37,287 nucleotides of DNA from Coriobacteriia bacterium (GTDB lineage Bacteria > Actinomycetota > Coriobacteriia > Anaerosomatales > PALSA-660), in contig JANYJF010000067.1 in NCBI GenBank assembly GCA_025361885.1, forward strand, positions 1-37,287. The letters are read 5' to 3'. Positions 29,629-37,287 of the stretch are shown in pieces; the stretch's first letter is position 1, and each line of letters starts with the position of its first letter. The notes beneath the pieces were generated by a model, which saw nothing but the letters and a program-made list of their open reading frames with translations, did no database searches and was not told the origin of the DNA. The position numbers and the translations under genes are program-made.

Positions 29629-31824
29629 ATGCCGACTGGCGACGAAGCTGCTGCGGGCGTACCCGTGCTCGTCGAGAGGTTCGTGAGGCAGCTCAGCGTC
29701 ACCGTGAAGGCGGTCAGGCTCTACCCGGCCTCGGCCGCCATCCCTCAGGAGGCGGCCATCGCCGCGATCGGTGCGTTGCACGCGGTACTGGAGCTCGAGC
29801 CTGTCGTGCAGTTCGCGGTAAGCAAGGACGCGCTCTATTACGGCCAGTCGCCGGTGCTGGCCGACAACCCCGCCTTCATATCCCTGGCGCGTGACTTCTA
29901 CAACCGCCAGATCGCGGAAGTCCGATTCCACTCGGGCCTCAACGGCGACGAGCTGCTCAGATTCCTCATGACATTGGTGACCGACCCCGAGGAGATCACC
30001 AACGCAGGCGGTTTCGAGGCAGCGCTTTGGGAGCAGGGAGTCAGCGGAGTCAGCGTCACGGAGGTCTCGACGCGAGTCGTTGAAGTCGCCGGAGTGCCCG
30101 GCATGGGCGAGGACGACGAAGAGCCCTCCCCCGTGCATGACTTCGAGGGTGAGCCGTGGCCGCCACCCGCGGGGCGCATCGACCAGCTCGTCGAGGGTGC
30201 GTACTCGGGGCGGCCGCGGGATCAGCGGCTCCTGGTCCGCGTGGTACGCGAGCCGGAGGTGGTAGCCCAGTATCTTCGCGAGTCCCGCGGCGGCCGCGGC
30301 GACACGCCCGAGGACATCGATCTTGCCGGTCGCATAGCCGCGCTGGCGCACGGCGCGCAATTCGAGCTCCCTGAGGACCAGGAGGCGATATTCCGCGCCC
30401 TTTCCGACGCCGTTCTGGGGCTCGAGCCCGAGCAGCGGCGCGCTGTGTTGAGCGGCAAGCTCATCGACGAGGCCCGGCATGACGATTCCGTGGCGTCGGT
30501 GATCAAGCACCTGGGACTCGACGAGGTGTTCGACGCCCTGCTGCACGAGGTCGACGAGACCGACGCCGCCCGCGTCGGCCTGACCCGTGCCATCCGCAAT
30601 CTCACACTCATCAACATGGCGAGCCGTGAGGACATGGTCGAGTCCACGCGGACCGCGATGATGGGCCGCGGATACACCCCTGCCTTCACGGAGTCGGTGC
30701 TGGCAGGAGTCGCTCCGGGTCAGTTGACCGTTCGTGAACGGCCGCAGAGCGACAAGGACCGGCCGATCCAGACGATCCTGCGCCTGATCGATCTGGCGCC
30801 GGGCGGCAGCGACCGCCCGTTCGCGTACGACACGGCGGTCCAGGGACTTCGAGATGAGGCGTCCAAGGGGATGGACGACGGCGACGTGCTCGCCGCTCTC
30901 GTGACCCTGGCCACGCTCGAGGGCCGCTCCGAGAAGTTCTCGTCGATCATGGCGCTGGTCGAGGACAATCTCGGTCTGCTGATCGAGCAGGGAGCGTTCG
31001 AGACGGCCGCGGACGCCGCCGAAGCGCTCACGCGGGCCGAGCAGGTCGCGACGCTGGACCCGGAGCAGCTCAAGCGGCTCGGCGCGGCGGTCCGCGTCAT
31101 GGCGAGCCCCGGCTCGCTCCGCAACATCACGAGCTCGCTGCGCCTGTACCGGCACGACTCGCCCGAGTACATGGCGTGCCGTCGGCTGCTCTCGACGCTG
31201 GGAGAGTACAGCCTGACCCCATTGCTCGAGGTGCTGGCGGATGAGCCCGACATGGCGGCGCGCAAGGGCATGGTCGACCTCATCTCCGCCATGGCCGTCA
31301 TCTACATCGACGAGCTCGGGGAGCGGCTATCCGACGGCCGCTGGTACTTCGTGCGCAACGTCGTGTCCATCCTGGGCTCCACGCGGGACCCGCGAGCCCT
31401 GCCGCATCTGCGCCGAACGCTGAGGCACGCCGACGAACGCGTTCGCCGCGAGACGATCCGAGCGCTCTCCTCGATCAAGGACAAGCTCGCCGACGAGATG
31501 CTCGTCGCAGCCCTCTCGGACGATGACGGGCAGAACGTCGGGCTCGCCGCGCGCTACCTCGGCGCCGCCGGCTCCGTCCGCGCGGTGCCGAGGCTCGAGG
31601 AGGTAGCCCGCGGCGACGGTCGCGGGAGCCGCGACAACGGTCCCCGCGTGGAAGCCATCGAGGCTCTCGGCCGCATCGGCGCGCCGTCCTCCGAAGCGGT
31701 GCTCCGCGCGATCTCCAGGCATCGGCGACTGATGGGCGGCGCACGCATCCGCGAATTGCGCGCAGCCGCGGACAGCGCCCTTCATCGGCTCAAGCTGACG
31801 GCACGAGGGGAGGCTGGATCATGA
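29629..31824 (+). CDS. HEAT-repeat protein with (R/Q)(L/F)YP N-terminal domain (copy B)
   Basis: 731 residues from ATG 29629 (GGGAGGGG upstream). The N-terminal domain (about 12-122) contains KAVRLYPASAA (RLYP 30-33), VVQFAVSKDALYYGQ and VRFHSGLNGDELLRFL. An acidic linker (about 160-180, EDDEEPSPVHDFEGEPWPPP) follows. The remainder is helical, with clear HEAT repeats in the last ~170 residues (DPRALPHLRRTLRHADERVRRETI, DKLADEMLVAALSDDDGQNV, RAVPRLEEVARG, PRVEAIEALGRIGAPSSEAV). It is a scaffold without catalytic motifs. It overlaps the HD-GYP gene by ATGA, as in copy A, and probably partners its product. A CATAAT -10 candidate lies at 29550-29555. Cytoplasmic. Confidence 0.83.
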   Translation: MPTGDEAAAGVPVLVERFVRQLSVTVKAVRLYPASAAIPQEAAIAAIGALHAVLELEPVVQFAVSKDALYYGQSPVLADNPAFISLARDFYNRQIAEVRFHSGLNGDELLRFLMTLVTDPEEITNAGGFEAALWEQGVSGVSVTEVSTRVVEVAGVPGMGEDDEEPSPVHDFEGEPWPPPAGRIDQLVEGAYSGRPRDQRLLVRVVREPEVVAQYLRESRGGRGDTPEDIDLAGRIAALAHGAQFELPEDQEAIFRALSDAVLGLEPEQRRAVLSGKLIDEARHDDSVASVIKHLGLDEVFDALLHEVDETDAARVGLTRAIRNLTLINMASREDMVESTRTAMMGRGYTPAFTESVLAGVAPGQLTVRERPQSDKDRPIQTILRLIDLAPGGSDRPFAYDTAVQGLRDEASKGMDDGDVLAALVTLATLEGRSEKFSSIMALVEDNLGLLIEQGAFETAADAAEALTRAEQVATLDPEQLKRLGAAVRVMASPGSLRNITSSLRLYRHDSPEYMACRRLLSTLGEYSLTPLLEVLADEPDMAARKGMVDLISAMAVIYIDELGERLSDGRWYFVRNVVSILGSTRDPRALPHLRRTLRHADERVRRETIRALSSIKDKLADEMLVAALSDDDGQNVGLAARYLGAAGSVRAVPRLEEVARGDGRGSRDNGPRVEAIEALGRIGAPSSEAVLRAISRHRRLMGGARIRELRAAADSALHRLKLTARGEAGS

Positions 31825-33320
31825 GCGACGATCGCGACGTGACGGTGGCCGGCCCCCGGGACGAGGGAATGCCGATCATATCTCCCGAAAAAGGCACACG
31901 CGCGGGTCAGCCTTCGATCGAGGTCAGCCAGTCCTCTTCGATCGTTTTCTCGTCGCGGCAGGTCAAGCGCTTGCGCGAGGTCTTGGCGCGCCTCTCCGGC
32001 GCGCGACGCGCGATCCGCTTCTACCCGATGGCCCACCCCGCAGTCCGCGAGAGCATTGCGACCCTGATGTCGCTCGTGGGCCAGTACCACTCCGAGGGCG
32101 TCGACCTGCAAGTCACGTTCTTCGAGAACGAGCTGCTCTTGGGCGAGCAGCTCCTTCCGGAGGAATCGATCCTGTTCGACCAGCTGATACGCGACATGAC
32201 GGAACTCGGCCTGGGCACCATGACGTTCCTGCGAGGGCTGACGACGGACGAGATGGAGCGCGCGCTGCCCATCCTCTCGGGAGAGCCGAGCGGTGTCGTC
32301 GGTGGACTCGACAAGGTGGCCGCGGCGGCGAACATCCCGCATGTGCTGCTGTCCACGGTCACGACGGTGGATCGAGCAGACCAGCTCACCCGTCCCGCCG
32401 ACGACCATGAGGCCGCGCAGGCGTCCTATGTCGGCGCCCTCGACCTGCTTCGTGAGCTCGACCGGCTCATCAAGCACAACCGGATGGTCTCGGCCGAGCA
32501 TGTCCGGGGTGTGGTCCGCAGCATGGTCGACAACGTGCTCGATAACCGGTACGCGATGCTCGAGCTCTCGGGTCTCAAGGACTACGACGAGTACACCTTC
32601 TACCACTCGGTGAACGTCGCGATCCTGTCGCTCTCCCTAGGCACGATGATCTCGACGGACCGGCGCTTCCTGTCGTCTCTCGGCGTAGGCGCCCTGATGC
32701 ACGACATCGGCAAGATGACCGTCGACATCGCCGTGCTCAACAAGCCCGGCTCGCTGACCTCCGAAGAGTGGGCGGACGTTCGCATGCACCCGGTCTACGG
32801 TGCCGAGGCTGCTGCGCTCCTGCCCGGGTTGGACAAGGCCGCGGTCCCGGTGATCCTGGAGCACCACATGCGTTTCGACCTCGACGGCTACCCGCAGCGC
32901 TCACCGAAGCGCGGACAGCACATCGCCAGTCGCATCGTCGCGGTCGCGGACGCGTATGATGCGATGACCTCGCGGCGCTCGTATTCCGCAGCGAGACTGC
33001 AGGACGAGTCGATGGAGGTCCTGCTGTCGAGCGCAGGCACCGCGTTCGACCCGGTACTCGTGCGCCTGTTCGTCCGGATGCTGGGTATCTACCCTCCACG
33101 TTCGGTGGTGCGCTTGTCGAGCGGTGAGGTGGGGGTCGTCCTCAAGCCGCACGACACGGATATCACGACCCCGACCGTGCGCGTGTTCGCCGACGCGCAA
33201 GCGGCGTTCATCGACCCTGTCGATATCGACCTGTCAGACGCCGTCGAGGCTGCCGGCCGCCGAATCGACTGTTGTCTGGACGCGGCCGGGCTGAACGTGG
33301 ACGTGGACGATTACCTGTGA
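31821..33320 (+). CDS. HD-GYP domain cyclic-di-GMP phosphodiesterase (copy B)
   Basis: 499 residues. A disordered N-terminus of about 45 residues leads to the shared domain (about 48-160, RRAIRFYPMAHP and TFLRGLTTDEMERAL). HD-GYP follows: H262 (FYHSVNV), H294-D295 (LMHDIGK), NKPGSLTSEEW, H323 (MHPVYG), H348-H349 and GYP in EHHMRFDLDGYP, then VADAYDAMTSRRSY. The motif set is complete, so it should open cyclic-di-GMP at the two phosphodiester bonds; the final C-terminal domain is beta-rich (VVRLSSGEVGVVLKP) as in copy A. Compared with copy A the N-terminus is extended and the HD-to-His spacer has normal length. It is translationally coupled to the HEAT-like gene and 43 bp before the UPF0182 gene. 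Confidence 0.92.
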   Translation: MSDDRDVTVAGPRDEGMPIISPEKGTRAGQPSIEVSQSSSIVFSSRQVKRLREVLARLSGARRAIRFYPMAHPAVRESIATLMSLVGQYHSEGVDLQVTFFENELLLGEQLLPEESILFDQLIRDMTELGLGTMTFLRGLTTDEMERALPILSGEPSGVVGGLDKVAAAANIPHVLLSTVTTVDRADQLTRPADDHEAAQASYVGALDLLRELDRLIKHNRMVSAEHVRGVVRSMVDNVLDNRYAMLELSGLKDYDEYTFYHSVNVAILSLSLGTMISTDRRFLSSLGVGALMHDIGKMTVDIAVLNKPGSLTSEEWADVRMHPVYGAEAAALLPGLDKAAVPVILEHHMRFDLDGYPQRSPKRGQHIASRIVAVADAYDAMTSRRSYSAARLQDESMEVLLSSAGTAFDPVLVRLFVRMLGIYPPRSVVRLSSGEVGVVLKPHDTDITTPTVRVFADAQAAFIDPVDIDLSDAVEAAGRRIDCCLDAAGLNVDVDDYL

Positions 33321-33326
33321 TGGATG

Positions 33327-33341
33327 GCGCCCACAGGGCGC
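33327..33341 (+). terminator. Short hairpin between HD-GYP and UPF0182 genes
   Basis: GCGCCC-ACA-GGGCGC, a 6-bp stem just after the stop codon with no T-run. It may weaken read-through into the next gene or be chance. Confidence 0.25.
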
Positions 33342-33363
33342 TGCCACAAGGAACGGAGAGACC

Positions 33364-36141
33364 GTGGATCCAACAAAGCCCCGCCGCTGGGTTCGGGCGA
33401 CCGTCATCGCCGCTTTCGTGGTGCTGCTGTCCGTGGCAGGCACACTGGTCGGCATGTACACCGACTGGCTGTGGTTCGGTGACATGGGACACGTCAACGT
33501 CTTCTTCACCCCGCTGTGGGCGAAGCTTGCCGCCGGGTTCGCATTCGGGGTCGTCGGGTTCGTGTTGCTGTACGTCAACGGCCTGATCGCCCGCCGCATG
33601 GCGCCGCGCGCGAAGCTCACGGATGTGAGCGACGTGACGTCGCCCACGCTGCAGGCCGAGATGACGCTGGCCCGTATCCGTCAGGCAGTCGAGCCTTTCG
33701 CGGATTGGGCCCTGGTCGGGGCGTGCCTGTTCTTCGCGTGGACCCTCGGCGTGTCGATGACCACGAACTGGGATCAGTTCCTGCTCGCCATCAACGCGGT
33801 ACCCTTCGGCAAGGTCGACCCGCAGTTCGGGCGCGACATCGCGTTCTACCTGTTTCAGCTACCCGTCCTTCGTTCCGTCTCCGACTGGCTGACGGGCGCG
33901 CTCGTGCTGACGCTGGTCCTCACGGCGGTCGTGCACCTGCTCGACGGTTCGATCAGGCCCTGGGACCGGCTCAAGGGGTTCGAGCCGCACGTCAAGGCGC
34001 ACCTCTCCGTTCTGGCCGGGCTGATCGTGGCCGCGCGTGCGTTCGACTACTGGGTCAGCATCTACGAGTTGGACTTCTCGCCGAGGGGGCAGGTCCTCGG
34101 AGCCTCGTACACCGACGTCAACGCGCAGATCCCAGCGTTCCAGATCCTGATCGTGCTCGCGCTGATCACCGGCGTGGCGCTACTGCTCAACATCAGGTAC
34201 AAGGGCTGGAAGCTGCCGATCGTAACGCTTGGCGTGTGGATAGGCGCCTCGATCCTCGTCGGAAGCGTGTACCCGGCGCTCGTGCAGCAGTTCCGGGTCG
34301 CCCCCAACGAGCTCGTGGCGGAGACGCCCTACATCAAGCGCAACATCGAATCGACGCGCGACGCGTTCGACCTGAATGCAATCGACGCGCAGCCGTTCGC
34401 GGCGACCGCCGACCTGAACGCGAACGACGTGCAGGAGGCCTCCGCCACGATCTCCAACGTGCGGCTGTGGGACCCGAGCATCGTGGTGCAGTCGTATAAG
34501 CAGCTCCAGGAGATCCGCTTCTACTACGACTTCAAGGACGTGGACATCGACCGCTACACCATCGACGGCACGCTGCAGCAGGTGCTCGTGTCGGCTCGCG
34601 AGATGAACGTCGACCAGCTCTCTGACCAGGCGAAGACCTGGCTCAACCAGCACCTCGTCTACACCCACGGCTACGGCGCGGTCGTAAGTCCCGTGAACTC
34701 GGCCGATTCCGGCGGCCTGCCGTCCTTCATCGTCAGGGACCTGCCGCCCAAGAGCTCGACGGACCTGCAGATCACCGAGCCAGGCATCTACTTCGGCGAG
34801 GAGACTCCCAACTACGCCGTGGTAGACACCGCACAGAAGGAGTTCGACTACCCGGTGGGCGGCCAGAACGCGACCACCGCCTACAAGGCGAAGAACGGCA
34901 TCCCGGTCGGCGGGATACTTGACCGCCTTGCCTTCGCCATCCGATTCGGGGACAGCGGCATCCTGCTCTCACAAGCGATCACGCCGAGCAGCAGGCTGCT
35001 GTACCGGCGCACGATCACCGAGAGGGTCAATACTCTGGCGCCGTGGCTGACGCTGGACTCCGACCCGTATGTGGTCATCAGCAAGACCGGGCACCTGGTG
35101 TGGATACTCGACGGCTATACGACGTCGGAGATGTATCCGTACTCGCAGCGCCTGAGCGGCAACACCGGCATCAACTACATGCGCAACTCGGTGAAGGTGA
35201 CGGTCGACGCCTACGATGGCTCAACCACGCTCTATGCCTTCGACGCGAAGGACCCGATCCTGGCCACGTACCGCAAGATCTTCCCGGGACTGATCACCGA
35301 CCTGTCCCGGATGCCCGCGGACATCCGGGCGCACCTGCGCTATCCGGAGCAGCTGTTCCTGACGCAGGCCGAGATGTACAAGACCTATCACATGCGCGAC
35401 CCGCAGGTCTTCTACAACAAGGAGGACCAGTGGGCACTGCCGGGTGAAGCCAAGGGCACGCCCATGGCGCCCTACTACGTGCTCATGCGCCTTCCGCGGC
35501 AGCAGAACGAGGCGTTCATGCTCATGCTGCCGTTCACCCCCCGCAGCAAGGACAACATGATCGCGTGGATGGCAGCCAAGAGCGATCCGAACGACTACGG
35601 CATGCGGATCGTCTACCAGTTCCCGAAGCAGAAGGTGGTGCTGGGGCCCGAGCAGATCGGCGCGAGGGTCAACCAGGACCCGGTCATCTCGCCGCAGCTC
35701 ACGCTGTGGAACCAGCAGGGGAGCCGTGCTCCGCGGGGCAACCTTCTCGTGATCCCCATCAAGGAGTCGCTGGTCTACATCCAGCCTCTGTACCTGAAGT
35801 CCGAGAGTTCCGCGATGCCCGAGCTCACACGTGTGATCGTCGTGTACGGCGACAGGGTCGCGATGGAGGCCGATCTCAAGACCGCGCTCCTCAAGGTGTT
35901 CGGGGCGGCGTCCGGTGCGTCCGCGGGCGCGACAGGGACGGTGGCGTCGGGGGGCGCGACGGTATCGGGCGGCGCGGCGACGCAGGACGCAGGACTCGCG
36001 CGTGACCTGTACGACCGCGCTCTCGCCGCTCAGCGCAGCGGCGACTGGGCAGGCTATGGACAGCTCATCAAACAGTTGGGCGACGTGCTTGCGCGCATCG
36101 CGCAGCCGTCGGCGGTGGCGACCCCGGCGGCGGGCAAGTAG
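33364..36141 (+). CDS. UPF0182 family membrane protein
   Basis: 925 residues from GTG 33364 (AACGGAGAG upstream). Seven or so hydrophobic helices lie in the first ~310 residues, with DWLWFGDMGHVNVFFTPLW, RDIAFYLFQLPVLR and YPALVQQFRVAPNEL typical of UPF0182/COG1615. A large extracytoplasmic domain (about 315-850) follows, with PYIKRNIESTRDAFDL, NLRLW-like VRLWDPSIV, YGEETPNYAVV-like segments and MRLPRQQNEAFMLMLPFTPR. The family is widespread in Actinobacteria and its function is unknown. The final ~80 residues are a Gly/Ala/Ser-rich linker followed by an amphipathic helix (RDLYDRALAAQRSGDWAGYGQLIKQLGDVL). A strong terminator follows. Possibly co-transcribed with the HD-GYP gene. Confidence 0.93.
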   Translation: MDPTKPRRWVRATVIAAFVVLLSVAGTLVGMYTDWLWFGDMGHVNVFFTPLWAKLAAGFAFGVVGFVLLYVNGLIARRMAPRAKLTDVSDVTSPTLQAEMTLARIRQAVEPFADWALVGACLFFAWTLGVSMTTNWDQFLLAINAVPFGKVDPQFGRDIAFYLFQLPVLRSVSDWLTGALVLTLVLTAVVHLLDGSIRPWDRLKGFEPHVKAHLSVLAGLIVAARAFDYWVSIYELDFSPRGQVLGASYTDVNAQIPAFQILIVLALITGVALLLNIRYKGWKLPIVTLGVWIGASILVGSVYPALVQQFRVAPNELVAETPYIKRNIESTRDAFDLNAIDAQPFAATADLNANDVQEASATISNVRLWDPSIVVQSYKQLQEIRFYYDFKDVDIDRYTIDGTLQQVLVSAREMNVDQLSDQAKTWLNQHLVYTHGYGAVVSPVNSADSGGLPSFIVRDLPPKSSTDLQITEPGIYFGEETPNYAVVDTAQKEFDYPVGGQNATTAYKAKNGIPVGGILDRLAFAIRFGDSGILLSQAITPSSRLLYRRTITERVNTLAPWLTLDSDPYVVISKTGHLVWILDGYTTSEMYPYSQRLSGNTGINYMRNSVKVTVDAYDGSTTLYAFDAKDPILATYRKIFPGLITDLSRMPADIRAHLRYPEQLFLTQAEMYKTYHMRDPQVFYNKEDQWALPGEAKGTPMAPYYVLMRLPRQQNEAFMLMLPFTPRSKDNMIAWMAAKSDPNDYGMRIVYQFPKQKVVLGPEQIGARVNQDPVISPQLTLWNQQGSRAPRGNLLVIPIKESLVYIQPLYLKSESSAMPELTRVIVVYGDRVAMEADLKTALLKVFGAASGASAGATGTVASGGATVSGGAATQDAGLARDLYDRALAAQRSGDWAGYGQLIKQLGDVLARIAQPSAVATPAAGK

Positions 36142-36159
36142 CGCCGTCTCGCGTGTCTC

Positions 36160-36192
36160 GGGGCTTCCAGCCGCATGGCGGCTGGAAGCCCC
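36160..36192 (+). terminator. Rho-independent-like terminator after the UPF0182 gene
   Basis: A perfect 15-bp stem (36160-36174 with 36178-36192) with an ATG loop, 18 bp past the stop codon. The T-run is weak, as is common in GC-rich genomes. Confidence 0.85.
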
Positions 36193-36273
36193 TCAACGTT
36201 GTCTCCCCACGGACGGGTATGCACTCGCAGCTCTCGTCGGCCCTCGCGGGCGGTACCTTTGACCTGCTGTTCT

Positions 36274-36301
36274 TTGGCGTTGGCAAGCCTTCTGCTATGC
36301 T
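36274..36301 (+). promoter_or_regulatory. Promoter of the RlpA-like gene
   Basis: TTGGCG (36274-36279), a 16-bp spacer ending TGC, and TATGCT (36296-36301), so the -10 is also extended. Transcription would start near 36308, giving a leader of roughly 400 nt. Confidence 0.5.
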
Positions 36302-36416
36302 CTGTTACCAGAACGTCATGCACCCAAGCACCAGCAAGGCGTCCCACCAGCGCGTGACCGCATCGTTCTCACCACGGTCACACGGACCAGCGCCGGGACG
36401 CGACGACGAGGAACTA

Positions 36417-36478
36417 GGGAGTAGACAAGGCCTGCCGCCCAAGAGCGACGGCACCCGAAAGGGCATAGCGGCCCTCCC
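36417..36478 (+). ncRNA. Candidate structured 5' leader (three-way junction, GNRA loop)
   Basis: Nested complementarity: GGGAG (36417-36421) with CTCCC (36474-36478), GGCC (36429-36432) with GGCC (36470-36473), hairpin GCCG/CGGC (36434-36452, 11-nt loop) and hairpin CCC-GAAA-GGG (36454-36463, GNRA tetraloop). This is a compact three-way junction inside a long leader with no gene. It lies upstream of a secreted cell-wall-type gene, a place where riboswitches often occur in Actinobacteria. It does not match the c-di-AMP, c-di-GMP-I or guanidine consensus that I can recall, so no class is assigned. Confidence 0.4.
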
Positions 36479-36706
36479 GAAGGAGACAATCGGTCCACCA
36501 CGCCAAAAGAGCATACTCGTGCTTCTTCTGGCCTTGGCGGCGCTCCGAGACGAGCGACACTTAGAGCCGGGTACGAGGCAGCTTCCAGCGTATCTCACCG
36601 CTCCACCCTCGCTGAGCTCCATCTGCTGTCTTGACGCGCATGCGTTCGTCTTTCGTCGCGCCCTCCCGGATCGCCGCCCGTAATGCAGCCGATCTTGGAG
36701 GTTCAC

Positions 36707-37222
36707 TTGAAGGTAGCAAGCATGATCGCGCGCTCGACAGCCGCCCGGATGTCCGCTCTGGTCATCACCGCGGCACTTTCCCTGGCACTGGTGGCGGGAA
36801 CCGCCCCGGCCGTCGCCGAGGCTTCGACCCACCACAAGCGGACGACCGTCCGCAGGAGTCACAGGGCATCGGTCAGGCGCACTCAACGCGTCCGTACACG
36901 CCGCGCAAGCTCCATCGCTGCCGGGTCCGTCCGCATCACGCGGTACGGCGGCCAGGGCGAATGGCAGGGCACCGCCGGCGCAGCCGGTCTTGGACTCCCG
37001 TCCAACACCCGCGACCTCACGAACGCGGGCGTGATGTTCTTCGCACACAAGTCCATGCCGTTCGGCACGCGTGTCCTGTTCACGCATGGTGGCTACCAAG
37101 CCATCGGCGTCTGCGTCGACCGCGGACCGTTCACCTCGGCCGTCTTCGACATGGGGCCGATCCTCGGCAACGAGCTGCATCTTCAGGGCTCGGACTCGGT
37201 GAACTACCAGGTGTTGCAGTAG
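36707..37222 (+). CDS. Secreted RlpA-like double-psi beta-barrel protein
   Basis: 171 residues from TTG 36707, chosen because GGAGG stands 5 nt upstream and the chain then begins MKVASMIARSTAARM, a proper signal peptide (hydrophobic ~16-34, cleavage near TAPAVAEA). ATG 36683 would add eight residues but has no ribosome-binding site. A basic low-complexity stretch (about 42-66, HHKRTTVRRSHRASVRRTQRV) may bind acidic cell-wall polymers. The RlpA-like domain (about 75-171) reads GVMFFAHKSMPFGTRVLF, IGVCVDRGPFTSAVFDM and LGNELHLQGSDSVNYQVL; the DRGPF Asp and His of the barrel are present. Such domains act on peptidoglycan glycan strands. Expression is probably set by the long structured leader. 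Confidence 0.82.
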   Translation: MKVASMIARSTAARMSALVITAALSLALVAGTAPAVAEASTHHKRTTVRRSHRASVRRTQRVRTRRASSIAAGSVRITRYGGQGEWQGTAGAAGLGLPSNTRDLTNAGVMFFAHKSMPFGTRVLFTHGGYQAIGVCVDRGPFTSAVFDMGPILGNELHLQGSDSVNYQVLQ

Positions 37223-37287
37223 CACACCCGCGGTAGCACCGCATCGCGTCACCCGCCGGTCGGCCGTCTCGTATCGAGGCGGCCGAC

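Larger units (their letters stand above)
36193..36706. other. 514-bp non-coding interval upstream of the RlpA-like gene
   Basis: Holds the end of the UPF0182 terminator region, a promoter (36274-36301) and a long leader with the three-way-junction structure at 36417-36478. No open frame in it has both a ribosome-binding site and protein-like composition. The rest of the leader (36480-36680) is C-rich, and I see no further clear structure in it. Confidence 0.6.

Noticed and set aside
36417-36478. Known riboswitch classes (yybP-ykoY, guanidine-I, c-di-GMP-I, c-di-AMP) for the leader
   Set aside because: Short stretches such as GGGAGTAG or ACGGCACCC recall parts of consensus sequences, but the remaining conserved loops are missing, so no class can be claimed.

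Overview
The window is GC-rich, densely coded DNA that looks actinobacterial. The clues are an UPF0182 membrane protein, PspC/LiaF-like envelope proteins, frequent GTG/TTG starts, and several starts placed 6-7 nt after an extended -10 as in leaderless mRNAs. A probable selenocysteine UGA, a CxxCH mini-protein and stand-alone redox enzymes point to an anaerobic or facultative lineage. A Coriobacteriia-type (OPB41/Anaerosomatales-like) host is my inference, not a demonstrated placement.

Layout. 1-7.2 kb: the end of a membrane protein, a KimA-type K+ transporter overlapping an ABC ATPase, an MFS exporter, a class I amidotransferase, an EamA transporter and a lipoprotein. 7.2-10.1 kb: acylphosphatase (-), DUF1232 protein, TM1586-type nitroreductase, a membrane-anchored single-CxxCH protein and a hemolysin III family protein. 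10.1-11.5 kb (-): a two-TM protein and a sulfite-oxidase-fold molybdopterin protein. 11.8-15.3 kb: a histidine kinase with a degenerate receiver, followed one base later by a REC-PAS-GGDEF-EAL regulator. 15.3-17.6 kb: an NHLRC2-like thioredoxin/NHL protein (-) whose frame is interrupted by TGA exactly at the first redox position of its CxxC motif (FWTAG-U-INC), divergent from a ferredoxin-reductase-like flavoprotein. 17.7-19.3 kb: small membrane protein, SlyD-like FKBP (-), winged-helix-like small protein. 19.4-22.7 kb (-): a HEAT-like protein overlapping an HD-GYP protein. 22.8-27.9 kb: a tight operon of CNNM/CorC protein, three PspC/LiaF-like proteins, amidohydrolase and methyltransferase. 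28.0-29.5 kb (-): Maf and RlmA. 29.6-33.3 kb (+): a second HEAT-like/HD-GYP pair. 33.4-36.1 kb: UPF0182. 36.2-37.2 kb: terminator, a long structured leader and an RlpA-like secreted protein.

Two things stand out. First, the probable new selenoprotein at 15314-16816, which conventional annotation would truncate or call broken. Second, two paralogous two-gene operons (20682-22667 with 19366-20685, and 29629-31824 with 31821-33320). Each is a HEAT-like protein overlapping an HD-GYP phosphodiesterase by ATGA, and all four proteins start with the same roughly 105-residue domain built around an (R/Q)(L/F)YP motif. With the GGDEF-EAL regulator this makes a local cluster of cyclic-di-GMP genes. No rRNA, tRNA, CRISPR array, insertion sequence or phage gene was seen.
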